A stretch of DNA of 64,000 nt, taken from assembly GCF_900099695.1 (NCBI RefSeq), contig NZ_FNCY01000014.1, positions 60,455 through 124,454 on the forward strand, given 5' to 3'. Source of the DNA: Propionivibrio dicarboxylicus (GTDB taxonomy: Bacteria > Pseudomonadota > Gammaproteobacteria > Burkholderiales > Rhodocyclaceae). The translations under genes were made by a program, and so were the position numbers. Positions 34,135-44,913 of this stretch are shown here, piece by piece; position 1 is the first letter of the stretch, and every line of letters begins with the position of its first letter. The notes beneath the pieces were generated by a model. It had not been told where the DNA came from, did no database searches, and saw only the letters and a list, made by a program, of their open reading frames with translations.

Positions 34135-34848
34135 TTAGTCGCGCAGTGCTCGCGCCAGAACGACGACATCGACGGTTGCGGCGCCATGCAATTTGAGTAC
34201 GCGCGCGCACTCGTTCAACGAAGCTCCTGTGGTCATTACGTCGTCAACGAGCAGTATGTGCTTGCCGCTCAGTTCTTCATTGCAGTGAAAGGCATTGCGG
34301 ATATTGTTCTTGCGCGCAGACCAGGCAAGGTCAGCTTGGGCCGTGGTGTCGCGAATGCGTCGGCAAATGTTGCTGGCCAGCGGCTTCGCCAGTGTGCTGG
34401 CGATGGGGCGGGCGAGTTCGACTGCCTGATTGAATCCGCGTGTGGCGAGACGGTTTGGATGCAAGGGGAGCGGCACGATCATGTCGGCGCAAGAATCCTT
34501 CGTCCGGGCGGCAAGCTGGGCGCCGAAATAGGGGCCGAGCGCGAGCCTGTGTCCGTACTTGAAAGATTGCACGAGTTTGTCGATCGGAAAGTCGTAGCGA
34601 AACGCCGCCCGGGTGCTATCAAAGGATGGGGGCTCACGCAGGCACCGGCCGCAGATTTCGCCAGTGGGTGTCGGCAAGGCACAGACAGGACAGCTTTGCT
34701 TCGGGAGTTGCGGCAGATCATCGATGCAGTCGGCACAGAGCAGCGTCGGGGTGCTGGCCTCGCAAAGGAGGCAGTCCTGAAAAACGAAGAGCCCTGGTTG
34801 AGGATTTCCGAAGGCCTTGCGATTTTCGTTATCGGGTAGAATTCTCAT
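34135..34848 (-). CDS. comF: ComF-family phosphoribosyltransferase-like protein
   Basis: 237 residues. The N-terminal zinc finger has four CxxC-type pairs (CLLC, LCADC, CPVC, CGRC). The C-terminal PRTase fold carries [17 protein letters not shown] and the PRPP loop [14 protein letters not shown]. Related to ComFC/GntX, needed for DNA uptake in naturally competent bacteria. Type IV pilus genes in the window make competence conceivable, but ComF alone does not prove it. Divergent from bioB. Confidence 0.92.
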   Translation of the reverse strand: MRILPDNENRKAFGNPQPGLFVFQDCLLCEASTPTLLCADCIDDLPQLPKQSCPVCALPTPTGEICGRCLREPPSFDSTRAAFRYDFPIDKLVQSFKYGHRLALGPYFGAQLAARTKDSCADMIVPLPLHPNRLATRGFNQAVELARPIASTLAKPLASNICRRIRDTTAQADLAWSARKNNIRNAFHCNEELSGKHILLVDDVMTTGASLNECARVLKLHGAATVDVVVLARALRD

Positions 34849-34942
34849 TTCCGATCGTGTGTCCGGGAGTTGTTTCTCGTTTTCTCACGGTGGTTATTGT
34901 GCCTGCGCCGTGTGGGCATGTCTTTATTTTCGGCAGGTTCCT

Positions 34943-35923
34943 ATGAATACGATTTCTCCCTCCGCTGTCGCCGCTGCCAAGGATGCTGCTGCTTCCAAGT
35001 GGACCGTTTCGAAGGTTGAAGCGCTCTATCAATTGCCGTTGATGGAGTTACTCTATCAGGCGCATCAGGTGCATCGCGCGAATTTCGATCCGAACGCGAT
35101 CCAGCGTTCGGCGCTGATTTCGATCAAGACCGGCGGATGTTCGGAAGATTGCAGCTACTGTTCCCAGTCGGCGCGTTATCAGACGGATACCGATCGCGAA
35201 GCGCTGATGCAGGTCGAGGAAGTGCTTCAGGCGGCGAAGGACGCCAAGGCCAATGGCGCGACGCGCTTCTGCATGGGGGCCGCCTGGCGTGGTCCGAAGG
35301 AAAAGCAGATGGAAGTCGTCACCGAGATGATTCGCGAGGTCAAGGCGCTGGGCATGGAAACCTGCGTTACCCTTGGCATGCTCAAGGACGGGCAGGCCGA
35401 ACAACTCAAGGCGGCAGGTCTCGATTACTACAACCATAACGTCGATACCGACGCCGATTTCTACGAAAAGGTCATTACGACGCATACCCACGCTGATCGT
35501 CTGGATACCATTTCGATGGTGCGCAATGCCGGGATCAAGGTGTGTTCCGGTGGCATCCTCGGTATGGGCGAGTCGCGTCGTAACCGCGCGGCGATGGTGG
35601 CGCAGCTTGCCAATCTGAATCCGGCGCCGGATTCGGTGCCGATCAACAATCTGGTGGCGATTCCGGGGACGCCGCTGGCGGCTTCCGAGAAACTCGACAA
35701 TTTTGAGTTCGTTCGGACGATCGCCGCTGCGCGCATCACGATGCCGAAGAGCTATATCCGCCTTTCCGCGGGCCGCGAGTCGATGTCGGAGGAATTGCAG
35801 GCGATGTGCTTTTTTGCTGGGGCCAACTCGATTTTCTATTGCGAGAAGTTACTGACGACGATGAACGCCGGCACCAATCGTGATGTGGCGATGTTCGAGA
35901 AGCTTGGGCTGAAGGCGATCTGA
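34943..35923 (+). CDS. bioB: biotin synthase
   Basis: 326 residues from the ATG at 34943, radical-SAM enzyme converting dethiobiotin to biotin. The 4Fe-4S cysteines are in [13 protein letters not shown] (Cys66, 70, 73). Further motifs are [22 protein letters not shown] and GGILGMGES. The open frame continues upstream to 34817, but that extension lacks family similarity and an AGG lies 5 bases before 34943. Followed 9 bases later by bioC, so the two form a biotin operon. Confidence 0.97.
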   Translation: MNTISPSAVAAAKDAAASKWTVSKVEALYQLPLMELLYQAHQVHRANFDPNAIQRSALISIKTGGCSEDCSYCSQSARYQTDTDREALMQVEEVLQAAKDAKANGATRFCMGAAWRGPKEKQMEVVTEMIREVKALGMETCVTLGMLKDGQAEQLKAAGLDYYNHNVDTDADFYEKVITTHTHADRLDTISMVRNAGIKVCSGGILGMGESRRNRAAMVAQLANLNPAPDSVPINNLVAIPGTPLAASEKLDNFEFVRTIAAARITMPKSYIRLSAGRESMSEELQAMCFFAGANSIFYCEKLLTTMNAGTNRDVAMFEKLGLKAI

Positions 35924-35932
35924 TCGCTCGCA

Positions 35933-36829
35933 ATGGAAACGTCGCGTTTGCTCGTCGATTCGCGCCAGGTACGGCGTAATTTCGCCCGCGCGGCGGGGCG
36001 CTACGACGCATCGGCGATTCTTGCGCAGGAAGTCAATCGCCGCATGTTGGCGCGGCTCGATTATGTGAAGATCGCGCCGCACCGAATTCTCGACCTCGGT
36101 TGTGGTACCGGCGGTAGCCTGACAGCGCTTGGCGAGCGATACCGCGATGCGACGGTGCTCGGTGCAGATGCTTGCGAGGCGATGCTGGCGCAGGCGCATG
36201 GCGAGAAAAGTCGTTTGCGGCGCTTGATGCCTTTCCTGCGTGGCGCACGTGCGCCGTTGCTGGCGGCGGATGCCCAATACTTGCCATTCGCATCCGGTGT
36301 GTTCGGGTTCCTGTGGTCGAATATGATGCTGCAGTGGCTGCCAGATCCTCTGGCGGCGTTCCGTGAGATGCATCGTGTGCTCGAGGTCGGTGGGCTGCTG
36401 ATGTTTTCGACGCTGGGTCCGGATACGCTGAAGGAATTGCGCGCCTCGTTTGTCGATAGGGATGCGCACGTGCAGTTTTTTGCCGATATGCATGACCTCG
36501 GTGACATGCTGGTCGAGTGCGGTTTTTCGGATCCCGTCATGGATGTCGAACGACTGACTTTGACCTATGCCGATTTTGACGATTTATTGCGCGACTTGCG
36601 GCATACCGGCGCGACCTGCGCGTTGCCGGATCGCCGGCGCGGTCTGATGACTCGCCATATGCTCGGTGCGGTACAGACGAGGTATGAGTCCTGGCGCCAG
36701 GAGGGTCGTTTGCCGGCGACGATCGAGGTGGTGTACGGGCATGCCTGGAAAGCCCCCGCGCGGACAACCGCGGATGGTCGCGACATCGTTCGCTTCGATC
36801 CGAAGGCGCGATTTCGTCCGGGGGGCTGA
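35933..36829 (+). CDS. bioC: malonyl-ACP O-methyltransferase
   Basis: 298 residues; a SAM methyltransferase that methylates malonyl-ACP to start pimelate synthesis for biotin. The start shows VRRNFARAAGRYDASAILA, the BioC signature. Motif I is ILDLGCGTGG (about residues 52-61), then LLAADAQYLPF and WSNMMLQWLPDPLAAFREM. It directly follows bioB. bioA, bioD and bioF are not in the window. Confidence 0.94.
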   Translation: METSRLLVDSRQVRRNFARAAGRYDASAILAQEVNRRMLARLDYVKIAPHRILDLGCGTGGSLTALGERYRDATVLGADACEAMLAQAHGEKSRLRRLMPFLRGARAPLLAADAQYLPFASGVFGFLWSNMMLQWLPDPLAAFREMHRVLEVGGLLMFSTLGPDTLKELRASFVDRDAHVQFFADMHDLGDMLVECGFSDPVMDVERLTLTYADFDDLLRDLRHTGATCALPDRRRGLMTRHMLGAVQTRYESWRQEGRLPATIEVVYGHAWKAPARTTADGRDIVRFDPKARFRPGG

Positions 36830-36889
36830 AGCTGTTATCATTTCCCGCTCAACTTCTTTCGATTATTCAATTTGTTGCGGGAAAACATC

Positions 36890-38524
36890 ATGTTGCAGAA
36901 ACTCGCTTCCTTCGCCGGCGTTCAGGGGCCGCTTGTCACGATCGTCATGGACGGTTATGGCTTGGCCAAATCGGAAACAGGCAGTGCTATCGCTGCCGCG
37001 CGCAAACCGACGCTCGACCGTCTGTTCGCCAACTATCCGAACATCTCTCTGCGTGCTCACGGAACCGCCGTCGGAATGCCCTCCGACGAAGATATGGGAA
37101 ATTCCGAGGTCGGCCACAATGCGATTGGCGCCGGTCAGGTATACAGCCAAGGCGCCGCGCTGGTGGCCGATGCAATCGCGTCCGGCGCTATCTGGGCGGG
37201 TGAGGCCTGGCAACAGATCGTTGCCGGCGCCAAGTCCGGGACGCTTCATTTCATCGGTCTGTTTTCCGACGGAAACGTGCACAGTCATATCGACCATCTG
37301 AAGGCAATGGTGGCGCGTGCCAAGCAGGAGGGGGTCAAGACGGTACGTGTGCATGCACTGCTCGACGGGCGGGATGTGCCGGAAACCAGCGCGCTCGACT
37401 ATACCGTGCCGTTCGAAGCCTTCTTGCAGGAATTGAGTACGGACGGGTTCGATGCCCGGATCGCCTCGGGCGGCGGGCGAATGAACATCACGATGGATCG
37501 CTACGACGCCAACTGGAGCATGGTCGAAAAAGGCTGGCATACGCATGTGCTCGGCGAAGGCGATCAGTTCGCCAGTGCGACCGAGGCCGTCAATGCCTTG
37601 CGCGAGCGTTTTCCCGGAACCATCGATCAGGATTTGCCGCCTTTTGTCGTCGCGCGCGACGGAAAGCCGGTCGGAACGATCGAAGATGGCGATGCGGTGG
37701 TCTTGTTCAACTTCCGCGGCGATCGCTCGATCGAGATTACGCGGGCCTTCGAGGAACTCGCTTTCGACAAGTTCGATCGCGTGCGCGCCCCCAGGGTCAC
37801 CTATGCCGGTATGCTCCAATATGACGGGGACCTGAAGCTGCCGCAACGCTTCCTCGTCAATCCGCCGGCGATTACTGATACTTCGGGCGAATGGTTCTCG
37901 AAGTCGGGGGTGGCCCAGTTCGCCTGCTCGGAGACGCAGAAGTTCGGGCATGTGACCTACTTCTGGAACGGCAACCGCTCCGGCAAGTTCGATGGTGAAA
38001 CCTATCAGGAGGTGCCGAGCGATGTCGTGCCGTTCGAACAGCGGCCGTGGATGAAGTCGGCCGAAATTGCCGATGCCATGATCGCGGCGCTGCAGAGTGG
38101 CAAGTACAAGACCCTGCGCTGCAACTTTGCCAACGGCGACATGGTCGGTCACACCGGTAATTTCCGTGCGGCGACGATGGCCGTCGAAGCGGTCGATCTG
38201 GCGCTGGCGCGCTTGTTGCCGGTGATCGATGCCATGGGTGGCATTGCCCTGATCACGGCCGATCATGGCAATGCCGACGAGATGTACGAACTCGACAAGA
38301 AAACCAAGCTGCCGGCGCAGAACAAGGACGGCTCGTTCAAGGCCAAAACGGCCCACACCTTGAATCCGGTGCCGCTTGTCCTTTATGACAACGTGTCAGG
38401 CGGAAAACTCGGCCTGAAAGCGCTCGCCGGTGCAGGGCTCTCCAATATTGCTGCGACGACGGCCAACCTGCTTGGCTTCGAGAAGCATGCCAAGTGGGAC
38501 GAAAGCCTGCTCGAGATCAAGTAA
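36890..38524 (+). CDS. gpmI: 2,3-bisphosphoglycerate-independent phosphoglycerate mutase
   Basis: 544 residues, the alkaline-phosphatase-fold glycolytic enzyme using two metal ions. The metal Asp is in VTIVMDGYG, the phospho-serine is Ser72 in MGNSEVGHNAIGAGQ, and HALLDGRDVPE and LITADHGNADEM provide further ligands. The ATG at 36890 follows GGGAA; a TTG at 36872 in frame is less likely. Slightly longer than the common 510-520 residues. A very strong terminator follows. Confidence 0.96.
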   Translation: MLQKLASFAGVQGPLVTIVMDGYGLAKSETGSAIAAARKPTLDRLFANYPNISLRAHGTAVGMPSDEDMGNSEVGHNAIGAGQVYSQGAALVADAIASGAIWAGEAWQQIVAGAKSGTLHFIGLFSDGNVHSHIDHLKAMVARAKQEGVKTVRVHALLDGRDVPETSALDYTVPFEAFLQELSTDGFDARIASGGGRMNITMDRYDANWSMVEKGWHTHVLGEGDQFASATEAVNALRERFPGTIDQDLPPFVVARDGKPVGTIEDGDAVVLFNFRGDRSIEITRAFEELAFDKFDRVRAPRVTYAGMLQYDGDLKLPQRFLVNPPAITDTSGEWFSKSGVAQFACSETQKFGHVTYFWNGNRSGKFDGETYQEVPSDVVPFEQRPWMKSAEIADAMIAALQSGKYKTLRCNFANGDMVGHTGNFRAATMAVEAVDLALARLLPVIDAMGGIALITADHGNADEMYELDKKTKLPAQNKDGSFKAKTAHTLNPVPLVLYDNVSGGKLGLKALAGAGLSNIAATTANLLGFEKHAKWDESLLEIK

Positions 38525-38541
38525 GCAGATATGACGTAACA

Positions 38542-38578
38542 AAAAAGGAAGAGCAGGCTTGGCCTGCTCTTCCTTTTT
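38542..38578 (+). terminator. strong bidirectional terminator between gpmI and the CBS gene
   Basis: A 17-bp perfect stem: AAAAAGGAAGAGCAGGC (38542-38558), loop TTG, then its complement ending in TTTTT (38562-38578). It serves gpmI and the convergent CBS gene. Confidence 0.95.
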
Positions 38579-38598
38579 CCGAGGACCGAAAACGAGGC

Positions 38599-39030
38599 TC
38601 AGCCCGTAATGTAGTTTTCGAGCTGGGTAATGACGAATTGCTGCTCGTTGAGGATTTCCTTGATAATGTCGCCAATCGACACGATGCCGAGCACGCCGCC
38701 TTCACGATCAAGAACGGGAAGATGCCGGATGTGTTTTTCCGTCATGATGGCCATGCAGTCCTCGATCGACTGTTCGGTCGTGACGCTGATTACCTTGTCG
38801 CTCATGACTTCGCTGACAGCCGTGTTGCGCGATGCTTTCCCTTGCAGGATGACCTTTCGCGCATAGTCGCGTTCGGAAAAAACGCCTTTCAGTTGCGTGC
38901 CGTCAAGGACCAGCAGAGCGCCGACATCGACTTCCGCCATGATTTCCAACGCCCGCAGCACGGACTGGTCAGGCGTGACAAAAGCCAAGCGCTTGTTTTT
39001 CGATTCGATCAGCTGTTTGAGTGTTCTCAT
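38599..39030 (-). CDS. CBS-domain-pair protein
   Basis: 143 residues consisting almost wholly of two CBS domains (about 8-65 and 75-130), with the typical GVFSERDYARK and the GIVSIGDIIK ending. No fused enzyme or channel. Such stand-alone proteins bind adenine nucleotides and regulate partners that are often unknown; the neighbours give no clear target. Confidence 0.9.
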   Translation of the reverse strand: MRTLKQLIESKNKRLAFVTPDQSVLRALEIMAEVDVGALLVLDGTQLKGVFSERDYARKVILQGKASRNTAVSEVMSDKVISVTTEQSIEDCMAIMTEKHIRHLPVLDREGGVLGIVSIGDIIKEILNEQQFVITQLENYITG

Positions 39031-39061
39031 GGCGCGCTCCCCTTTAGGTCAATAACATCCA

Positions 39062-39694
39062 CTATCCACGCAAGCCGGCAATGTAGTCGGCCAGTGACTT
39101 GATCTGCTTGTCGGAAAGTTTGTCTGCGATGGTTCGCATCATCCTCTCCGGATCATTGGAGCGTTCTTCGCTGCGAAAGTTCTTGAGTTGTGTTTCCGTG
39201 TATTCTGCGTGCTGTCCCGCGAGGCGCGGATATTGCACTGGAAGACCGGCGCCGGCCGGCCCGTGGCAGCCGGCGCAGGCCGGAATGCCTTTGTCAGGAT
39301 CGCCGCGCCGCCAGAGGATCTTGCCCGCGGCGACCAGTTTGGGGTCGGTTGCCTTGGCAGGTTTGACTTTCTGTTGAGAAAAATAGCTGGCGAGTCCGCG
39401 CATGTCGTCGGCGCTGAGCGTGGCCGTCATGCCGAGCATGACGGCGTTATTACGAATCTGGGGCTTGCCGTCTGCCGATTTGAATTCGGTTAATTGTTTG
39501 AGCAGGTATTCGCGATGCTGTCCGGCAAGAATCGGGTTGGCCGGGATCGTGCTGTTGCCGTCGGCCGAATGGCAGGCGACGCAGATGGTTTCAGCCGTGC
39601 TCTTGGCCTTGGCGAGGTCGGGAGTGCCGGGCTGTGCCGCATACAGGCTTGTGCTGAGCGAGATCAGGAGGGCGAATGCCGAATTGCGAATCAT
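39062..39694 (-). CDS. dihaem cytochrome c4
   Basis: 210 residues with a signal peptide (cleavage near residue 20, LYAA) and two class I haem motifs, CVACH and CAGCH, one in each half. Axial Met candidates lie in each lobe (MLGMTATL and RMMRTIAD). Periplasmic electron carrier, commonly to cytochrome oxidases. Its placement divergently beside engB is common in Betaproteobacteria. Confidence 0.92.
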   Translation of the reverse strand: MIRNSAFALLISLSTSLYAAQPGTPDLAKAKSTAETICVACHSADGNSTIPANPILAGQHREYLLKQLTEFKSADGKPQIRNNAVMLGMTATLSADDMRGLASYFSQQKVKPAKATDPKLVAAGKILWRRGDPDKGIPACAGCHGPAGAGLPVQYPRLAGQHAEYTETQLKNFRSEERSNDPERMMRTIADKLSDKQIKSLADYIAGLRG

Positions 39695-39798
39695 GAAAAT
39701 AACTCCAGTGTGGGGTCTGTGTCAGAGAAGCCATGCCGCAAAGCTGATATTCTATAGCACTTTAGCACAGCGCTCTTGCGCCTTACGGTGGTGTTGCC

Positions 39799-40530
39799 AT
39801 GTCTCTTTTCCGCAAGGCGGTGTTTCATACCACCGTCGCCAATCTGCATGATCTCCCCGGTGATTCGATATGCGAAGTGGCTTTTGCCGGGCGTTCGAAT
39901 GCAGGGAAGTCCTCGGCGATCAATGCACTCGCCAATCATACGCGCTTGGCATTTGTATCGAAAACGCCCGGACGCACTCAGCATCTCAATTATTTCACGC
40001 TGGATGCGGGCAAGTACTTTGTCGATCTTCCGGGTTACGGCTTTGCCAAGGCACCCGAGGAAATCAGGGCGCAATGGGAGGGCTTGCTGGCGCCCTATTT
40101 GAGTTATCGCCTGCCGTTGGCGGGGCTGGTGTTGATCATGGATTGCCGCCATCCGCTGACCGATCTCGATCTGCAGATGCTCGAATGGTTCGCGCAGACC
40201 GGCAAGCCGATTCATGTGTTGCTATCCAAATCGGACAAATTGACCCGGCAGGAACAGGCGAATGTCTTGCGCGAGGTGGAGAGTGCCTTGTCGCGGATCA
40301 GCGAGCGCTGCACGCTGCAACTCTTCTCCAGTCTCAAACGGACGGGCATCGACGAGGCCGAGCGCGTACTGGCAAATTGGTTGGACATGCCGCTCAAGGA
40401 CGAGGTCTTGCCGCCGACGGGCTTGCGGACAGAGAAAGTGGCTCGGGCGAGAAATCGTAAGGCCATGGGTTGGAGTGCGCGATCCGCCGTCAAAAAGTCC
40501 GATAATAAAAAGCCCCCGGCAAAGGGATGA
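39799..40530 (+). CDS. engB: ribosome biogenesis GTPase EngB (YihA/YsxC)
   Basis: 243 residues. G1 is GRSNAGKSS (about 31-39), G2 includes SKTPGRTQHLN, G3 is DLPGYGFAK and G4 is LLSKSDKL. It assists large-subunit assembly. The C-terminal about 40 residues form a basic tail (ARARNRKAMGW ... KKPPAKG), longer than in E. coli. Its stop codon lies inside the loop of a hairpin (40512-40539). Confidence 0.95.
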   Translation: MSLFRKAVFHTTVANLHDLPGDSICEVAFAGRSNAGKSSAINALANHTRLAFVSKTPGRTQHLNYFTLDAGKYFVDLPGYGFAKAPEEIRAQWEGLLAPYLSYRLPLAGLVLIMDCRHPLTDLDLQMLEWFAQTGKPIHVLLSKSDKLTRQEQANVLREVESALSRISERCTLQLFSSLKRTGIDEAERVLANWLDMPLKDEVLPPTGLRTEKVARARNRKAMGWSARSAVKKSDNKKPPAKG

Positions 40531-40610
40531 GCCGGGGGCCAAATGCCTTACCTAGATGCAAGGCACCCGCTCAGGGAGATGAAGCGGGAGACAGCGCAAG
40601 CTATCTGTGG
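40505..40610 (-). ncRNA. candidate antisense small RNA ending in an intrinsic terminator
   Basis: Read on the minus strand, three stem-loops follow each other: CCCGCT/AGCGGG (40588-40566), TGCCTT/AAGGCA (40565-40544), and GCCCCCGGC/GCCGGGGGC (40539-40512) followed by TTTTT (40511-40507). The last is a textbook terminator in an orientation where no minus-strand gene precedes it. No convincing promoter was found: a TACACT -10-like box lies near 40620 with no good -35. Alternatively the stems belong to the hemB leader on the + strand. Coordinates of the 5' end are a guess. Confidence 0.4.
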
Positions 40611-40615
40611 TTTAA

Positions 40616-41719
<1,104 letters not shown>

Positions 41720-41720
41720 G

Positions 41721-42518
41721 CTATTTGCCGAGCAGTCCCTGCAGTCCCGTGAAGATGGCGGCGGCGGTTGTCGCTGCCGCCGTCAGCGAACTCCCCAGAT
41801 TGTGGAATTTCCTTGCAACGGCCTCGACTCTTTCCGTTTTGTCCGCACCTTGTGACAGGACGCGGGCGAGCGCGAGGGCGACACCGAGCGAGCGTAGCGT
41901 TTCTTCTTGTCGTCTCCGGCGCAGCATCTGCCCCAGGATCATGCCGGTCAGGTAACTCAGCGCAATGCTGGCGGCGTAGGTGATGAACTCTCTCCATTCG
42001 CGCAGGTCTTGCGGGAGAACCGGAACGCGATCGACCCAGGCGGTGAGCGAACTCATCGCCAGAACGGCGGCGCTTGCCAAGAGGCAGGAAGAGACTACCG
42101 CCAGCAAAGCGGGATAGCGCCGGCGTGCAAATAACAGTGCCCCGAACGGCAGCGGTATGACGAGTGAGACGACGCGCAGGTATACGGTGTTGAGGTCATA
42201 GAGAATGACGATCAAGCCGTGTGCCGCGATCAGTAGAACGAGTGGTGTGATCCAGTTCAACAGCCAGTTTTGACTCGAGGGCGTCGCATCAAATCCCTGA
42301 GGTTCGACTGTCGAAGAGGGGGCGACGAGTGCCGTATCGAGCGACGGAGCGGTCTGCAGGGCGTCAAGTTGCGAGAGGCGTTCTTCGTGCGCCGTTAACT
42401 GCTTCTCCAGTGCATCGATACGCGAGAGTAGCGGCTTGAACAAGTAAAGATCGCGCCGGCAGATCGGGCAAACCAGCGCATCGTCATGAATGTCGCTGAT
42501 GCAGTACGGGCAGCGCAC
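41721..42518 (-). CDS. zinc-ribbon membrane protein of unknown function
   Basis: 265 residues from a GTG placed 3 bases after the preceding stop. An N-terminal double CxxC zinc ribbon (CPYC ... CPIC, residues 3-20) is followed by a coiled coil (about 30-50), four probable membrane helices (about 85-190), and a cytoplasmic tail. Family not recognised. It is coupled to the secreted protein at 42522-42965 and converges on hemB with one base between stops. Confidence 0.75.
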   Translation of the reverse strand: MRCPYCISDIHDDALVCPICRRDLYLFKPLLSRIDALEKQLTAHEERLSQLDALQTAPSLDTALVAPSSTVEPQGFDATPSSQNWLLNWITPLVLLIAAHGLIVILYDLNTVYLRVVSLVIPLPFGALLFARRRYPALLAVVSSCLLASAAVLAMSSLTAWVDRVPVLPQDLREWREFITYAASIALSYLTGMILGQMLRRRRQEETLRSLGVALALARVLSQGADKTERVEAVARKFHNLGSSLTAAATTAAAIFTGLQGLLGK

Positions 42519-42521
42519 GGC

Positions 42522-42965
42522 TTATTTGACTACGTTCAGGTTAATGATGCTGCTGGTTTCGCGTCCCTCGCTGTCCTGAACAACGACGCGGATCTGGTGC
42601 TCGCCGGCGGGAACCTCTGCGCTCGACAGTTCTATGCCACGTTCGCTCAATCCGGGCTTGACACGCTCGAGCAGATCGACCGCCGGTGTTCTCAAATAGG
42701 TCATCCTGACCGAGGCGGGGTCGATCCTGGCGCCGCCACGGGCTTCAAAGGCAATGTGGAGTTTGAACGGCGATGCAATCTTTTCTATTGACGGGTCGGG
42801 AGCGATGACCTTGATTGCCGGGCCGCGAGTGATCGATCGGGTGGCGATTGCCTTGGCGGCAGGTAGTTGGGCTTCCGCGTCGTTAATCAGCGTTGCGGCA
42901 TTGGCCCCGGAGTTCAGGGAAACCATGCTGGCCGTTACGATCAGCAGTGTTATCGCGCGCATCAT
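42522..42965 (-). CDS. exported protein of unknown function
   Basis: 147 residues with a signal peptide (cleavage about residue 23, ANA). The rest resembles a single Ig-like beta domain (PFKLHIAFEARGGARIDPAS ... GEHQIRVVVQDSEGRE). Not recognised further. Together with the downstream zinc-ribbon membrane protein it forms a two-gene unit. Start may be the first or second ATG. Confidence 0.75.
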   Translation of the reverse strand: MMRAITLLIVTASMVSLNSGANAATLINDAEAQLPAAKAIATRSITRGPAIKVIAPDPSIEKIASPFKLHIAFEARGGARIDPASVRMTYLRTPAVDLLERVKPGLSERGIELSSAEVPAGEHQIRVVVQDSEGRETSSIINLNVVK

Positions 42966-43125
42966 GATCCTTTCTTCGGTCGCGTGGCGTCAGCGGACGG
43001 TCGGCCGCTCTCGCAAGCCATTGGCATCCGGATCGCACTCATGTCTCGAGCATTATAGGGCGAACTCGCCGATGCCTGGTATGACGAAGATGCAGGCGTA
43101 AGGGGAGCCTGCGCCGTTCGTTGTC

Positions 43126-44220
43126 CTAACGCTCGGAAGCGAACAAGTGTCCCGACAAAGCCTTCAGCGGTGCGGTGAGTAGCGATTGCCAGTGAGTGCT
43201 GCGGCTTTCGATGGCACGGAAGAAAAACGCTCCTGCCAGCACCGCGCTTGCCCAGGTGCCAATCGTCCATGACAAGACGATGCCTGGAGAAACCGGTGTG
43301 AGCTGAGAAAATAGCGCGTTGGCGAGCAGAATCAGCGGGAAATGGATCAGGAATACCGAGTACGAAATTTTTCCGAGCCAACCGAGCAGGCGAAAATTTG
43401 GCCAGCGCGACAGTAGGCCAGTGCACTGACCGAGGCCGAGCGACAGCGCGGTGACGAGGGCGATGAGGATGCGCGAACGGAAATCGATCGCCAGGGCCAT
43501 CGTGACGATGAGTGCCATGCCGGCGAGCCAGAAGAATCGCCGGTTTTGTTGGCTCATCCAGAACGTCAGGGCGCCGAGACCATAGGCGCCGAAGAAATAG
43601 ATCGCCCAATTATCCCAGTCTGCATTGCGGTTGAAGTGAAAAAGTGAAGCAACAACCCAGGTGCCGACGAGAAGCAGTGCGACAGCGCTCTGCCGATGGG
43701 TAGCAGTGGAACGTGCTAGCCACAGCAGTCCGAGCAACAAGGCGAACAACTGAAAATCGATGGCGATGTACCAGACTCCGGCGGAAAGGGAGTCAAAACC
43801 GAGAATGCCATGCAGCAGTGTTGCGTGCGCAGCGAGTTGCGACAAGGTCGGACGGTCGGGAATCGCGTCGTCGACGAGCAGGTTCCGGGCGATGGCGGAT
43901 GCGACGACGCAAAAGAGAACTGCCGAGAAGAAAGGAATTACCAGTTTGAAATAGCGCTTCTTGATTTGTTGCAGCGGGTTCGCGATCTGCAGGATGCCGT
44001 TCGGGGCGAGCGAGTTGGCCGCAAGAAATCCCCCGATGACCAGAAAAACCTGAACGGCGATGCGTGCGTCGCTCTCGAGCCAGCCGAAAATGTCGGGGAT
44101 GACACGATGCGTGGCTTCCGATAGCGGGCCGTAGAGTGCCAGGTGATGAAGCAGGATCAGTTGCGAGGCGACGGCCTTGAACGCGTCGATAAAGGGGAGA
44201 CGCGGACTGGATTTTTGCAT
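43126..44220 (-). CDS. acyltransferase family 3 membrane protein
   Basis: 364 residues with about ten membrane helices. The start SPRLPFIDAFKAVASQLILLHH is the acyltransferase-3 signature, with the catalytic His pair near residues 21-22, and VQVFLVIGGFLAANSL follows. These enzymes O-acetylate surface polysaccharides or lipids; the substrate cannot be told here. Isolated from glycan genes. Confidence 0.87.
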   Translation of the reverse strand: MQKSSPRLPFIDAFKAVASQLILLHHLALYGPLSEATHRVIPDIFGWLESDARIAVQVFLVIGGFLAANSLAPNGILQIANPLQQIKKRYFKLVIPFFSAVLFCVVASAIARNLLVDDAIPDRPTLSQLAAHATLLHGILGFDSLSAGVWYIAIDFQLFALLLGLLWLARSTATHRQSAVALLLVGTWVVASLFHFNRNADWDNWAIYFFGAYGLGALTFWMSQQNRRFFWLAGMALIVTMALAIDFRSRILIALVTALSLGLGQCTGLLSRWPNFRLLGWLGKISYSVFLIHFPLILLANALFSQLTPVSPGIVLSWTIGTWASAVLAGAFFFRAIESRSTHWQSLLTAPLKALSGHLFASER

Positions 44221-44316
44221 TCGGTGTTCTGCAGTCCGGTGTTTTCCGGGCGCTAATGAATGGACTAAACTGCGGATTTTACACCGATTCTTCGTGTCTC
44301 GCGAGTGTGTGCAAGA

Positions 44317-44913
44317 TTAGGCGCCGCGTTGGCTCAAGCAGGCAAGCAACAGCATCGGCCATTGTTGTGGCCAGTGAGCCGCCGGTTCGCGTGAAAAGCC
44401 GCTCTTGGCGTATTGCTGCCAGCGGCCGACAACGAAACACAACAACAAATTGGCCAGCGCGCCAAAGTCGGCGTCAGCGGCGAGTTGATGTTGCGTGGCG
44501 GCAACGCGCAGGGCCTGTTTAAGCGCCGCTTCGATTTTGTCGTGCAGGAGATTGATGCGCGCCTGCAGGCGCTCGTTCTCGTTGACCAACGCATCGCCGG
44601 TCAGCACCCGAGTCATGCCGCGGTTGCGTTGGGCGAAATTGAGCAGCAGGGCAAGGATATGTTCGACTTGTTGGAGCCCTTGCTGTTCTTCCCCTGCGAT
44701 CTGATTGATGACGCCGAACAGACTGGTTTCGATGAATTCGATCAGGCCTTCGAACATTTGCGCTTTGCTGGCGAAATGCCGGTACAACGCCGCTTCCGAA
44801 CACTCCAGGCGCGCCGCCAAAGCCGCTGTTGTGATCTTTTCCCCTTTCGGGTTTTCCAGCATTTCTGCCAGCGTTTGCAGTATCTGCAATCGTCTTTCGC
44901 CTGATTTGGCCAT
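44317..44913 (-). CDS. slmA: nucleoid occlusion factor SlmA (TetR family)
   Basis: 198 residues from the ATG at 44913. The N-terminal HTH contains TTAALAARLECSEAALYRHF followed by ASKAQMFEGLIEFIE, closely following E. coli SlmA (TTAKLAA..VSEAALYRHFPSK). It blocks FtsZ assembly over the chromosome. A longer form from 44991 adds 26 residues without similarity. A short inverted repeat (ATCTG-N6-CAGAT, 44915-44930) lies directly before the ATG and could be an autoregulatory site. Confidence 0.9.
   Translation of the reverse strand: MAKSGERRLQILQTLAEMLENPKGEKITTAALAARLECSEAALYRHFASKAQMFEGLIEFIETSLFGVINQIAGEEQQGLQQVEHILALLLNFAQRNRGMTRVLTGDALVNENERLQARINLLHDKIEAALKQALRVAATQHQLAADADFGALANLLLCFVVGRWQQYAKSGFSREPAAHWPQQWPMLLLACLSQRGA

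Noticed and set aside
34817..34942. Longer bioB start
   Set aside because: In-frame extension lacks family similarity and overlaps the divergent comF start; the ATG at 34943 has a ribosome binding site.
36863..38356. 497-codon open frame antisense to gpmI
   Set aside because: Complete overlap with a well-conserved gpmI; the antisense translation is rich in His/Arg/Gln and has no domain. A shadow of GC-rich codon bias.
40512..40539. Intrinsic terminator for engB on the + strand
   Set aside because: The stem is strong but no U tract follows on the + strand; the T run exists only on the opposite strand.
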